This document shows, piece by piece, positions 22,170-32,600 of a stretch of DNA of 64,000 nt. The stretch lies in the NCBI GenBank assembly GCA_019454045.1, contig SKCR01029087.1:1-64000 (forward strand), read 5' to 3'. A model generated the notes under the pieces. That model had not been told where the DNA came from and searched no databases. It saw only the letters and a list, made by a program, of their open reading frames with translations. The position numbers were made by a program, and so were the translations under genes. Position 1 is the first letter of the stretch. The number at the start of each line of letters is the position of its first letter. This DNA comes from Zanthoxylum bungeanum (taxonomy: Eukaryota > Streptophyta > Magnoliopsida > Sapindales > Rutaceae).

Positions 22170-22823
22170 ATGGAAGCAACTTCACAGCAGCGAGTTAAGC
22201 AAATTTGTGTTTTCTGTGGATCCAATACTGGTAATAAACTAGAATTCATTGAGGCTGCAAGGGAACTGGGGCGAGTCATGGCTGAGAAGAATATGCACCT
22301 AGTATATGGCGGTGGAAATCTTGGGATAATGGGAAGCATTTCAAAAGCCGTTCAGGACGGTGGCGGTCATGTTTTGGGAATCATTCCAAGACATTTGGCG
22401 GACGAACAGTTAATTGGACCAACAAATGGAGATGCACGCATCGTATCAGGTATGTCTGAACGACTCCATGAAATGATAAATACTGCAGATGCGTTTATTG
22501 CGTTACCATGTGGACTTGGTACCCTTGAAGAGATATTCACAGTGGCATCATGGGCGCACTTGAACGTTCATCGGAAGCCCATTGGACTACTTAATGTTGC
22601 GAAATTCTTCGATTTTCTGTTTGTGTTTCTCGTGGAAGCCAAGAGACATGAGTTCATCACCAAATCTGTGGGAGATATTTTCTTGACTGCGACGAAGGCC
22701 GAAGAGTTGATTGACCAGATCCTAGCTTTTGAACCGAAGCTCGACCCTATCCTCTCCAAATTGGACTGGACAAATGGCGATCGTGGCAAGAAGCGCAGAT
22801 TGGACATTGATCTTAATCAGTGA
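22170..22823 (+). CDS. LOG: LOG-type cytokinin riboside 5'-monophosphate phosphoribohydrolase, intronless, inside retrotransposon G1
   Basis: LOG enzymes hydrolyse cytokinin nucleotides to free active cytokinin plus ribose 5-phosphate in the cytosol. The 217 codons cover the whole family: ICVFCGSNTG (12-21), LVYGGGNLGIMG (44-55), HVLGIIP (67-73), MSERLHEM with the conserved Arg (95-102), then the catalytic loop LPCGLGTLEE (112-121), PIGLLNV (137-143) and a normal C-terminal helix. The signature PGGxGT is PCGLGT here: Cys114, codon 22509-22511, replaces a glycine, so activity is in doubt. A tail of about 28 residues ends GKKRRLDIDLNQ, basic then DLN, not usual in LOGs. Host LOG genes have several introns, so an mRNA-derived capture is likely. 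The uninterrupted frame inside a non-autonomous element suggests recent capture or selection. Expression would depend on the LTR promoter and possibly the upstream splice acceptors. Confidence 0.92.
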   Translation: MEATSQQRVKQICVFCGSNTGNKLEFIEAARELGRVMAEKNMHLVYGGGNLGIMGSISKAVQDGGGHVLGIIPRHLADEQLIGPTNGDARIVSGMSERLHEMINTADAFIALPCGLGTLEEIFTVASWAHLNVHRKPIGLLNVAKFFDFLFVFLVEAKRHEFITKSVGDIFLTATKAEELIDQILAFEPKLDPILSKLDWTNGDRGKKRRLDIDLNQ

Positions 22824-22983
22824 TGTTTCCTACTGACCAGGTATTACAAGACATGAAATATTTGTAAGTTTGTGCTCTAGTTTAATTGTTGAAAAAAAAA
22901 GGAAAAGAAAAAGAAAAAGAATGAAGAAAGAATGAAAAAAAAATGAATGAAAAAAAAAAGAAAAAAGAAAGAGAATGAAAATA

Positions 22984-23820
22984 AATGAGTGAGAGAAGTC
23001 TTTGATAATTAGACATATGTCCGGTGATGACATTGTATGCTGAAAGGAGAAACCTTAGAAACGATAAGTGCGAGACGTGCTCTCGTCCGATATTCTGAAT
23101 GGATTGATCCTAGCTAGACCCGTGAGCACTTGATTACAAGATCCTAGCAGTAGAAGCCTGAGTGGTTGGCAAGGTGACTAGTTGAAGAGATGATGGATCA
23201 GTGAATGACCTTTTACCTGGAAGTCCACCCTGGTTTACTGATGCTATGATATATGATATGGCTGAAATAAAAGGAAGAAAAAATAGACCACCTATAACCG
23301 ATAAGCGTGAAGCTACCCATGGGCGAGTATTAGGACCACCATGAGGAGAAATGCTACCTTAAAAGGTAGGTGTGTTAAAAAAAATGAAAAAATGAAAAAA
23401 AATGAGAGAGAGAAGTCTTTGATGGTTAGACATATGTCTGGTGATGACATTGTATGCTGTAGGGGGAAACCCTAGAAACGATAAGTGCGAGACATGCTCT
23501 CGTCCGGTATTCTGAATGGATTGATCTCAGTTAGACTCACGAGCACTTGATTACGAGATCCTAGCAGTAGAAGCCTGAGTAGTTATCGAGGTGACTAGTT
23601 GAAGAGATGATGTATTAGTGAATGACCGTTTGCCTGGGTGTCCACACTTGTTTACTGATGCTATGATATATGATATGGTTGGAAATAAAGAAAAAAGTCT
23701 CTGAAATAAAAAAGAAAAGAAGAAAAAAATAGATCACCTATAACCGATAAGCGTGAAGCTACCCATGGGCGAGTATTAGGACCACCATGAGGAGAAATGC
23801 TACCTTAAGGGTAGGTGTGT
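22984..23820 (+). repeat. Two ~416-bp tandem units, also present inverted in G2
   Basis: Unit 1 (from 22984) and unit 2 (from 23400) share long blocks, for example AGACATATGTCYGGTGATGA, AACGATAAGTGCGAGAC, ATCCTAGCAGTAGAAGCC and ATAACCGATAAGCGTGAAGC. They are separated by A-rich GAAAAA runs; A-rich tracts also lie at 22890-22983 and 23820-23900. The same blocks occur on the other strand in G2 at about 33300-33660. Not coding. Confidence 0.85.
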
Positions 23821-23900
23821 CAGAAAAGAAAAAGAAAAGAAGAAAAAAAAGAAAAAAAAAGAAAAAAAGAAAAAGAAAAGAAAGAGACGAAAGAAAAAAG

Positions 23901-24239
23901 ATGAAAACCATATCATGTTGAGTATGCTGAAGTAATCATAGAATGTGATTAAGACATCCAGGTTGGTTAGACCCACTGGTTCGATTCTCTGAAACGAAAT
24001 CACCAAGTTGGCTTACTTAAGGACTAAGCTGCGGAAGAGCCCTGACACACACACACGAGGAGTCTAGCTCAGATCACCCATTCAGATGATTGGACTTGAG
24101 TATATCGAGTACTTTGAAGATTCATCGGTTTTGACACGAAGCATTCGTTGAGGACGAAAATATGTCTAGCTATCAAAGATTATCTCGTGAGAGGTAATAC
24201 AATATGTGAAACAGAATATCATGTCAGCTTGGGAACAAG
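23901..24239 (+). other. G1 internal non-coding sequence
   Basis: Similar in reverse to G2 around 33000-33250 (for example GGTTAGACCCACTGGTTCGATT). No gene recognised. Confidence 0.5.
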
Positions 24240-25690
24240 GCCCATATCAGCTTTGGGGAAGCCCCACATCATTATCAGTCTTTACCAGGTATGGAATTCT
24301 GCGGGTTGAGGCCCACATCATTATCAGTTTTTGCCGGGTATGGCACTCTGCGGGTTGAGGCCCACATCACTATCAGTCTTTGCCGGGTATGGCATTTTGC
24401 GAGTTGAGGCCCACATCCCTATTAGTCTTTGGTGGATACGGCACTCCGGGTATGGAGACACATCAGTTCAGATCAGTTTCTGCCGAGTACGGTATTCTGG
24501 GGGCGAGGCCCACATTACATCAGATCAGTATTGCTGGATATGGTATTCTGGGGGCGAAGCCCATATTACATCAGTTTCAGTTTCTGCCGAGAATGGCACT
24601 CCCAGAATGGAGATTTAGTCCGGGAATGGACAGCTCGAGAATGAGCACGCCAAGAATGGCACGCCGGGAATGGCACTCCGAGAATGGATATTTAGTCCGG
24701 GAATGGACAGCTCGAGAATGGGCACGCCGAGAATGGCACGCCAGGAATGGCACTCCGAGAATGGAGATTTAGTCCGGGAATGGACAGCTCGAGAATGAGC
24801 ACGTCGAGAATGGCACGCCAGGAATGGCACTCCGAGAATGGAGATTTAGTCCGGGAATGGACAGCTCGAGAATGAGCATGCCGGGAATGGCACTCCGGGA
24901 ATGGAGATCGGTTCGGGAATGGACTTCATCACATCACATCACACAGCAACACTCCGGGAATGGAGATCGGTTCGGGAATGGACCACAACACGGTGACAGT
25001 TCGGGAATGGACTTCATCACATCACATCACAGCAACAGCAACACTCCGGGAATGGAGATCGGTTCGGGAATGGACCACATCACGGTGACGGTTCGGGAAT
25101 GGCCTTCATCACATCACATCACAGCAACACTCCGGGAATGGAGATCGGTTCGGGAATAGACCACAACACGGTGACAGTTCGGGAATGGACTTCATCACAT
25201 CACATCATCGGTTCGGGAATGGACCACATCATGGTGACGGTTCGGGAATGGACCTCATCACATCACCTGACATCATCGGTTCGGGAATGGACCACATCAC
25301 GGTGACGGTTCGGGAATGGACCTCATCACATCACCTCACATCATCGGTTCAGGAATGGACCACAACACGGTGACAGTTCGGGAATGGACTTCATCACATC
25401 ACATCACAGCAACACTCTGGGAATGGAGATCGGTTCGGGAATGGACCACAACACGGTGACAGTTCGGGAATGGACTTCATCACATCATATCATCGGTTCG
25501 GGAATGGACCACATCACGGTGACGGTTCGGGAATGGACCTCATCACATCACCTCACATCATCGGTTCGGGAATGGACCACAACATGGTGACGGTTCGGGA
25601 ATGGACTTGATCATACTACAGCACAACAACGGTTCGGGAATGGACCAGGGGTCGAAGCACCTCAACACCATCAACTCAACAACAGCAGGC
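24240..25690 (+). repeat. Minisatellite block of G1 (three unit types)
   Basis: 24283-24600 has units of about 48 bp around GCCGGGTATGGCACTCTGCG. 24600-24905 has units of about 77 bp made of GGGAATGG/GAGAATGG words. 24905-25640 has units around TTCGGGAATGGACCACATCA with CATCACATCACATC linkers. The frames that run through them are repeat by-products. The block lies just before the polypurine tract, where the 25-bp array of G2 lies in that element. Confidence 0.9.
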
Positions 25691-25797
25691 GGACCATGCG
25701 GCAGCTGGCGAGCCAGGTAAGTAAAAATGCATTGCACGAACTTTGATAGGATTGTCACTATCACACACTGAACAAATCCCATCAAAGTGGGGGCGAC

Positions 25798-27444
25798 TGT
25801 AGGCACTGCATTTTTGCATGTAAGTCCCGATGATGAGCCTCGAATGGAGGCACTACCTTTTTAGTTACGGAAGTCGCGGAAAGCAGTAGTCGGAAGGGAA
25901 GGGTCAATAATTGACTTTTTTGTTGGATTTGGTTCGCTTATTTAGCTTCGGGTTTGCTCGTCAAATCTCCGTTTCAAAATTTACCCTATAGCCCAAAACC
26001 ATGACACCTCACGCCCAATGCCACCCCACTTTCCCAAACACACCACATCCATTAAATAAACCAATCTATACGCCCATTTCAACCAAAACAAAAAACAAAA
26101 AGCCAAATCCACTACATGCCAAACCATACCCACTAACCATAACAAGACAAAAACCATGCAACCACCCATGAGCCCATACAAAGCATCTCACCCAAACACT
26201 AGCCAACAAAAGCCCACAACTCCACTCACCTACTTGTCCCCTGCCACGAACCACTCCCTTAAAAATAATTGCCTCCCCAATCAAACCCCACTGAGGCATC
26301 TCACCAAACGGAAATCCAGAAAAAACCCTAAGCTCCCACCTTCACAACTCGTCTCTCTTTCGCTCATATAAGCAACAATCGACAGCCAGTACCCCTGCGC
26401 ATAAACCCCTTGTTTTCAGCCCCTGCACACACTCAATGCACATGAACACGTAGCCATGGCCATGCACACGTAGACAATTAACGCAGAGCCACAACCAGCC
26501 ACCTAGCCTCCAAACTGCCTTAAACCAACTGCATGCAGCCCCTACGTGAAACCTTCATCACGCTGAGAGCCTCACTGCACACACTCACCTTGCCTCTTCA
26601 CACTTAGCCTATCACAAAGCCATCACACATCCCTATCACAGCCTCTTTCACCTCACTGCAAGTTCACTACGCCAACAGCCGAGCCCTTCACCAACTCATA
26701 CCATATACTGACTACCCCTACTCGGCGACACACAGGCACCATTTTGGACAGTTCACGCCCTTCAGGACCTAGCCATCTTCACGCCCAAACTCCCAAACCT
26801 TACTGCCTCTCTCATATTCAACGCATCATTCATGCATAAATGAGGAAAAGACACACGCGCATGAACCTCTACAACAACCCTTAGCCATTGACGCCAAAAG
26901 AGACCCTTCATACAGCCTTGCCTTGCATTTTCACACAACCACAAACCACTGACTCACTGCAGTTATCCATGCCACTGCAGTCCCATAATAACAGCCCATT
27001 TCACGCCATTTTGAAGCCCTGAAACTGCCTCCACTAATTAGCCAAACTTACAGCACCTTAAACACTCGCAAACACACTCCATGCATGCCATGAACCTAAC
27101 GCAATCTACCCTGAATTCCCCACGAAAATCAGCCACAAACTTGCCAGCAGCTCACGCATAAGGCCTCCATTTTATCCCCTGCAGTTCACGCACGAACAGC
27201 TCCTTCACACCTCATCTCTACAGCCCATGCACACGTGAAAACACCCCTTCAAAACAGTGGCCAAATAACCCGAGAGATAGCCTGAAGATTTAAGTTAAAA
27301 TAGTGAGAAAACGGAGAAAAATAGTAAAAACAGCGGACCCGTTGAAAACGAACAAAACAGTGGAAATAGCGGACCAGTGAAATCAGTGGAAACAGCGGAC
27401 CAGTGAAAATAGTGGGAACGATAACCCTTCCGGCACCGTGAAAT
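25798..27444 (+). repeat. G1 3' LTR, truncated at its 3' end
   Basis: Matches 17654-19300 closely, then stops at CACCGTGAAA, where copia sequence resumes. The last 530 bp or so of the LTR are missing, including its CA end and any target duplication. Confidence 0.88.
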
Positions 27445-28571
27445 TGAAAGAGACTATGTGTTGCTTACCGAATAGACAGTGGTTGCGAGGATCCAGAGCA
27501 GCATTTTTGGAGACAGAGATAAATCATTCTTTGTCAAGGTAGACAACCCACTTTCACTCATGTGACCGAGTCTCTGGTGCCATAGATTCTGAGAAGCCTC
27601 CGTTCAGCTACATTGAGGCTTTCTGCACATATCTTCACATGAGTCTTGTATAAGGTTCCACAAATATGTCCTCGGGCGATGACCATGGCACCTTTTATCA
27701 TCCTCCAAGTGCTATTGCTGAAGTGACTAGCATAGCCCCGAGAGTAAGTTGAGCCGAAGTTCTGGAACATGTCTAACATCCTTCAGGGTTATTGTATACC
27801 CTGTATTTGTCCGCAACTGTATTTCACCAATCCCATTATCTGAGAAGAACTGGTATTCCCCATCTTCACACTGCTCCAAAGTCTCATGCTCTGTATATTA
27901 TGAAGAAATCCCTGTGAGGAGTGATGTGGTAGGATGCTGCAGTATCTACCACCCACTCGACATCATGAGTTACGGTGTGAAGGCATGCTTCTTCCTGGCC
28001 GGAGCATATAGCTACATCTACCGTAGTAACTACTAGTGTCTCTAAGTCATTCTTCTTCGGCTGGTTATTGTCTTGTCCTTTCTCCCGTTGCAGTTTCCGG
28101 TAATTTTTCTTCAAGTGGCCTTCAATGCCACAATGGAAGCACTTGTATGTCTTTTTCCCATCCTAGGATTTACCTTTGTTTTTGCTTCTGCCTCTCCTCC
28201 CACCTTGATGTTTCTCTTGTTGTCTTCCTTGCTGCTCCGAGACAAGGGCTTCTGTTTGATATGAGCCCATGTCTTTTCTTTTGGCTTCTTCATTTGACAA
28301 TGCGTCTTTTACCATAGGCATGGTAAGTTTGCCTCCTGGAGCTGAGTTGCTGAGAGTAACCACCAGAGTCTCTCAACTATCAGGAAGAGAACTGAGTAGC
28401 AATAGGGCTTGAACTTCTTCTGCCAGTTGCATGTCTACTGCAGACAACTAGTTCACCAGGCTTTGGAACTCGTTGGTGTGTTCTACAACGGAAGTTCCAC
28501 TCTGTAGCTTCAGGTTCACCAAATGCCTCATGATTAAGGCCTTATTCCGAGCTATTTTGGCCTGGAACATA
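27445..28571 (-). pseudogene. Copia gag C-terminal part, protease and pre-integrase domain
   Basis: On the minus strand from 28571: gag (SGTSVVEHTNEF-like block, LLLLSSLPDSWETLVVTLS), a basic stretch, then the zinc knuckle KCFHCGIEGHLKKNY, in which the last Cys of CX2CX4HX4C is Tyr. The protease follows, WVVDTAASYHITP, with DTAA in place of the DSGA/DTGA active site. The GAG-pre-integrase part follows (HMSESGLSTLTKNDL, HCLFGKQH), with frameshifts between. Both active-site changes fit G-to-A transitions on the coding strand. Non-functional. Confidence 0.85.
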
Positions 28572-31500
28572 TGTAAGACACAGAAATCAGCGACGCTGTC
28601 CTAGGCTCGCGGCCCGGTCGGGAGTATGGAGTAGTTTATAGGGGACTCAACCGGAGAAATAAAATGGAGTCGCCACCCAGTGTGAACTGGGAAATGATTT
28701 AAGGCTGCACTCACCCCTCGCAAGAGAAGACCTCAAACCGTTGGGTTCGGAATGGTCCCTTACTTATCCCTCTTGTAATGAACGAATTTAAGAGATAATA
28801 TAAACAAGTCTACGCAACATACATATGCAAGAATAACCTACATCTAAATTTGCATACAACCTATATCTAAGTTTGCATGCATAAAAGTAAGTGAAATAAA
28901 GGTAAGAACACAATCTCATGAACACATTAAATAGATGATAATTGTCTAAGCGTAAATAATGAAATGATATGATTAATCATATAGTGCAAAAGAAATGATC
29001 AAAGAAGCAAACATGCATGAAATGTGACGAAAAGAAGTCTGTGCACTGTATGTGAGTTCGTGTAGCGTTTGAAACGCGTTCGAACGGTAAACAGAATGTT
29101 CGCGTTTGTATAGCGTTCGAAAACGCGTTTGAACAGGACAAGGCCTGATGCATGATAAAATAGAATACGTGCGCGTTCGAGTAGTGTTCTGAAACACGTT
29201 TGAACGTAAATGAAACAGAATGTCCACTTTCGTATAGCGTTCGGAAACGCGTTTGAACGGGGTAAGACCTGATGCATGATAAAACAAAAAATACGCGCGT
29301 TCAAGTAGCGTTCGTAAACGCGTTCGAATGGAATGAGGCAGAATGCATATGTTCGTGTAGCTTTTCAGAAACGCGTTCGAACGAGATTACCAAAATGGCT
29401 TTTGAAATGACACAAACACATGCATGGATAAACAAATACATAATGTAGGACCTTGTATGCCCGATTGAACATATTTCACATTCAATCGAGTGTACTTCAT
29501 CCGGTGCGGCAAAACATTATGGTGAAGGTAGTCTTTAGGCATTTCCCTCTAATTGAGGACCTTTAACCCACCATAGTTAGCCCATGCGCATTAGACTATA
29601 ATGCATGAATAAACAAAGAGATAATATGTGAAAAATAAATAACGGAATAATAAAAGGCGCGGCAAAATATCGTGGTAAAGATAGCCTTTTAGACTTTTTC
29701 TCAAATAGAGGACCTTTAAACCAACATAATTAGCCCATGCGCATCAAGTAACAATGCATAGAAGATAAATAAAGCAATAATATGGGACCCCGATTGAACA
29801 TATTTCACATTCAATCGAGTGTACCTCATTCGGCGCGGTAAAACATCGTGGCAAATGTAGCCTTTAGGCATTTCCCTCGAATAGAGGACATTTAATCCAC
29901 CCTAGTTAGCCCATGCGCATTAGATTAACAATACAGAAAAAAACACATAGAAAGTAGATAGCGGAACAATGAACAAAAAAATGCCTAAGACATGATAAGG
30001 GAATCTGTCCAGAATGCCCGCGTTCGTGTAGCATTCGAAAACGCGTTCGAATGGGGGCGAGGCAGAATGTGTGCATTCGGGAACGCGTTCGAACGGGATG
30101 GCGAAAGTGGCATCCATAATGCAGTAAACACATGCGGGAATGTTTCCCCTAGCGGTACGTGGAGCTGTATCCCAAGTACATACCGCACAACCATCCATTT
30201 GGATTCGGCTACGGAATTTATGTATGGGTTTCCATCCGATATACCACGAGAGGCAACATTCAAGCGTTTAACACAATGCAATCATAAAAATAGACATGAA
30301 GTATGATAATGCATATAACAACACCTAAACAAAGAAAGAAACATGCGGAATGATAAAGAGCTAATAATATGAAATAAATGTGCGATAAATAAATAAAGGA
30401 ACGTTAAAGAAAGATGTGACCAAGAATTTGGTCATCTTTGATATAGGACCTCGCACACCCGGTTGGACATATTTCATGTCCAATCGAGCGTGCCGCATTG
30501 AAACTACAAAATGAAAAAGTAATAAAAGGTGCCCTCAGGTCTTACCTTTTAAGTCGCTCCTCGGAAATGCGTCACGTCGTCACCGGAAGGGTTACTGCTC
30601 CGTAACTTTTCTGGTTTTCTTGCCCACTATTTTCCTTCATCGCCTCGCTGTTTTGGGCTGCTGTTTCCTCTGTTTTGGACTACTATTTTTGCTGCTATTT
30701 TTACTGTTTTTACTGCTGTTTTGGACTACTTTAAAGTGTAGTTTTTTTTTTGGTGATTTGGGGGGCTGTTTAGGGTGAAGTTTTTTTGGTGATTTAGGGG
30801 CTATTTATGGCTATATTTTGCTGCTGTTTGCGGTGGTTTAAGTGGGATTTTAAGGCTGATATTTGGTGATATTTTTGGTGATGGTGGGAGTGCTTTGAGG
30901 CTATTGTTTCGGGTAATTTGAGGGTTATTTTGGGGAAGTTTTCAGTGATGAAAAATGTGGTTTCTTGTTGTGTTGTTTCGGTGATAGAGAGGTTGTTGCT
31001 TGTTGTTTGCGAGAGGAGGGAAGAGAGGGTGTAGGGGGCGTGAATGCGCTATTCTCTTGGTGTCTTAGGCGTGAATGCTAGGTGCGGCAGGGTGTGTTGT
31101 TTGCGTCAGTGGGGTGTTTATTTGTTGTTGTGTTTGCGTGAATGAGCTCTAGAGAGAGATGAGTGAATGTCTAAGGGAGAATGGGGTTGGCTTGGGTCTC
31201 TTTTTATAATGGTGAGCCTAGGGTTTCCTTGTGTGTGCATGGCTTAAAAAAGGGAATAAAATCAAGTAAATATGAGGTGTATTTAATTTAATTATTTAAG
31301 GAATTGATCTTGTGTATTTTTGGTGGGGGAATATCTTTAAGTTGGTAGGTGATTTATTTAGATTGGTTTTAATTTGATTTATTTTATTTAATTTGGAATG
31401 CTATTTATTTAATTTTGGAATGGAGATTTGATTTAGTTTGATTGGATTTAATTTGATTAGGAAGGATATTATTTTGATTTGAATTGGATTTGATTTAATT

Positions 31501-31809
31501 TGTGACATGTGTTTTAAGTGTTTTAATTATTTTTGGATTGGGCTTGGGCGTGTGGCTAGCAGTAAAACAGAAATACCGATGGTCGTTCGAACGCTTATTC
31601 GGACGCTACACGAACGCCCGCAATCTGTTCGCCGTTCGAACGTGTTTCCGAACGGGGTACAAGGTGAACATGCGAATTAAATCTGACGACGTACTTATTT
31701 TGAATTTCCCCTTCCGACGTCCGTTTCCCACGACTTCCGTAACTTATTGGGTAGTGCCTCCATACGAGGCTCATCATTGGGCTTTCATGCAAAAATGCAA
31801 GTGTCTACA
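28572..31809 (-). repeat. G2 3' LTR
   Basis: 3238 bp. The minus-strand TATA box (CCATTATAAAAAGAG, near 31205-31217) fits a promoter in U3. 29040-29400 carries the CGTTCGAACG array, and 29455-29930 three copies of a ~180-bp unit with AATCGAGTGTAC and GGACCTTTAA words. Confidence 0.88.
29040..29400 (-). repeat. Array of CGTTCGAACG-type dyads in the G2 LTR
   Basis: About five to six units of GTTCGNGTAGCGTTCGNAAACGCG followed by TTCGAACG, spaced 50-70 bp apart. The same array occurs at 40330-40670, 30020-30095, 41300-41390 and 31585-31660, and on the other strand at 38425-38565 in the solo LTR. Spacers diverge while the TTCGAACG dyads persist. Confidence 0.75.
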
Positions 31810-31984
31810 GTCGCCCCCACTTTGATGAGACTTGTGCAGTGTGTGACAGTGACAATCCTATCAAAGTCATGCATGCATTTTTTTCACTTACCTGGCTCGC
31901 CACCTGTTGCCGAACTTACCTGTTGTTTTGAGACGCTTTGAACTGAGTTGATTTGGTTATGAGGTGCTGCGACCCCTGGGTCTT

Positions 31985-32600
31985 GTTCCCAAATTCAGAT
32001 GAGGGTCTTGTTCCCTATTTGAGTTGTGGGTCTTGTTCCCGGTTTGAGTTGAGGGTCTTGTTCCCAATTTGAGTTGTGGGTCTTGTTCCCGAATTGTTGT
32101 TGTGGGTCTTGTTCCCAATTTGAATTGTGGGTCTTGTTCCCGATTTGAGCTGAGGGTCTTGTTCCCAATTTGAGTTGTGGGAATTGTTCCCGAGTTGCAT
32201 TGTGGGTCTTGTTCTCGAACTGAATTGTGGGTCTTATTCCCGAACTGAATTGTGGGTCTTGTTCCCGAACTGAATTGTGGGTCTTGTTCACGATCTGAAT
32301 TGTGGGTCTTGTTCCCGAACTGAATTGTGGGTCTTGTTCCCGAACTGAATTGTGGGTCTTGTTCCCGATCTGAATTGTGGGTCTTGTTCCCGATCTGAAT
32401 TGTGGGTCTTGTTCCCGAACTGAATTATGGGTCTTGTTCCCGAACTGAATTGTGGGTCTTGTTCCCGATCTGAATTGTGGGTCTTGTTCCCGATCTAAAT
32501 TGTGGGTCTTGTTCCCGAACTGAATTGTGGGTCTTTTTCCCGATCTGAATTATGGGTCTTTTTCCTGATCTGAATTGTGGGTCTGATTCTCGAACCACTT
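31985..32600 (-). repeat. 25-bp minisatellite of G2 (about 24 units)
   Basis: Head-to-tail 25-bp units (TTGTTCCCGAACTGAATTGT + GGGTC on the + strand) with few substitutions. It lies between the gag remnant and the polypurine tract. It is contiguous without spacers, hence not CRISPR. The open frames through it (NKTHNS.. repeats) are by-products of the unit length. Confidence 0.97.

Larger units (their letters stand above)
21425..22890 (+). other. LOG cassette shared with the Athila-like elements A1/A2
   Basis: The non-coding flanks of the LOG gene here match A1 and A2 internal sequence. The left flank has CACCTTAACAGATGGATTTC, GTCTGGCTGAAGACGA, GGGAGGCAACCCATGCA and TTTTGTGTGTTATTTTTGTAG. The right flank has CTGACCAGGTA and GTGCTCTAGTTTAATTG. 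In A1 the same blocks flank the decayed LOG copy in the same order; A2 has the flanks with a different insert. G2, otherwise G1's relative, lacks the cassette. Confidence 0.8.
17654..27444 (+). mobile_element. G1: Tat/Ogre-like gypsy LTR retrotransposon carrying a LOG gene
   Basis: Long LTRs: 17654-19832, beginning TATAGGCACTGC (mutated from TGTAGG), and 25798-27444, beginning TGTAGGCACTGC, with an AAAGTGGGGGCGAC polypurine tract just before it. The 5' LTR ends TGTCCTACA, followed by a PBS-like CTGGCGACTCCACTGGGG. The internal part is a deletion derivative: a short gag start fused to the last codons of integrase, then the LOG cassette, then tandem repeats. There is no RT, so it is non-autonomous. 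The 3' LTR lost its last 530 bp or so, together with a little copia sequence, in a deletion at 27444. It sits in the copia integrase gene. Confidence 0.85.

Noticed and set aside
22170..22823. LOG ORF as an ordinary host gene that merely lies between transposons
   Set aside because: It lies between G1's PBS and polypurine tract, lacks the host gene introns, and its flanks recur around the LOG copy in A1.
24331..25590. Open frames of 60-130 codons with GMD/REWTSSHH repeats
   Set aside because: They exist because minisatellite units lack stops; no independent coding evidence.
31985..32600. Regular 25-bp repeats resembling a CRISPR array
   Set aside because: Units are head-to-tail without unique spacers, in a plant retrotransposon next to its polypurine tract: a minisatellite.
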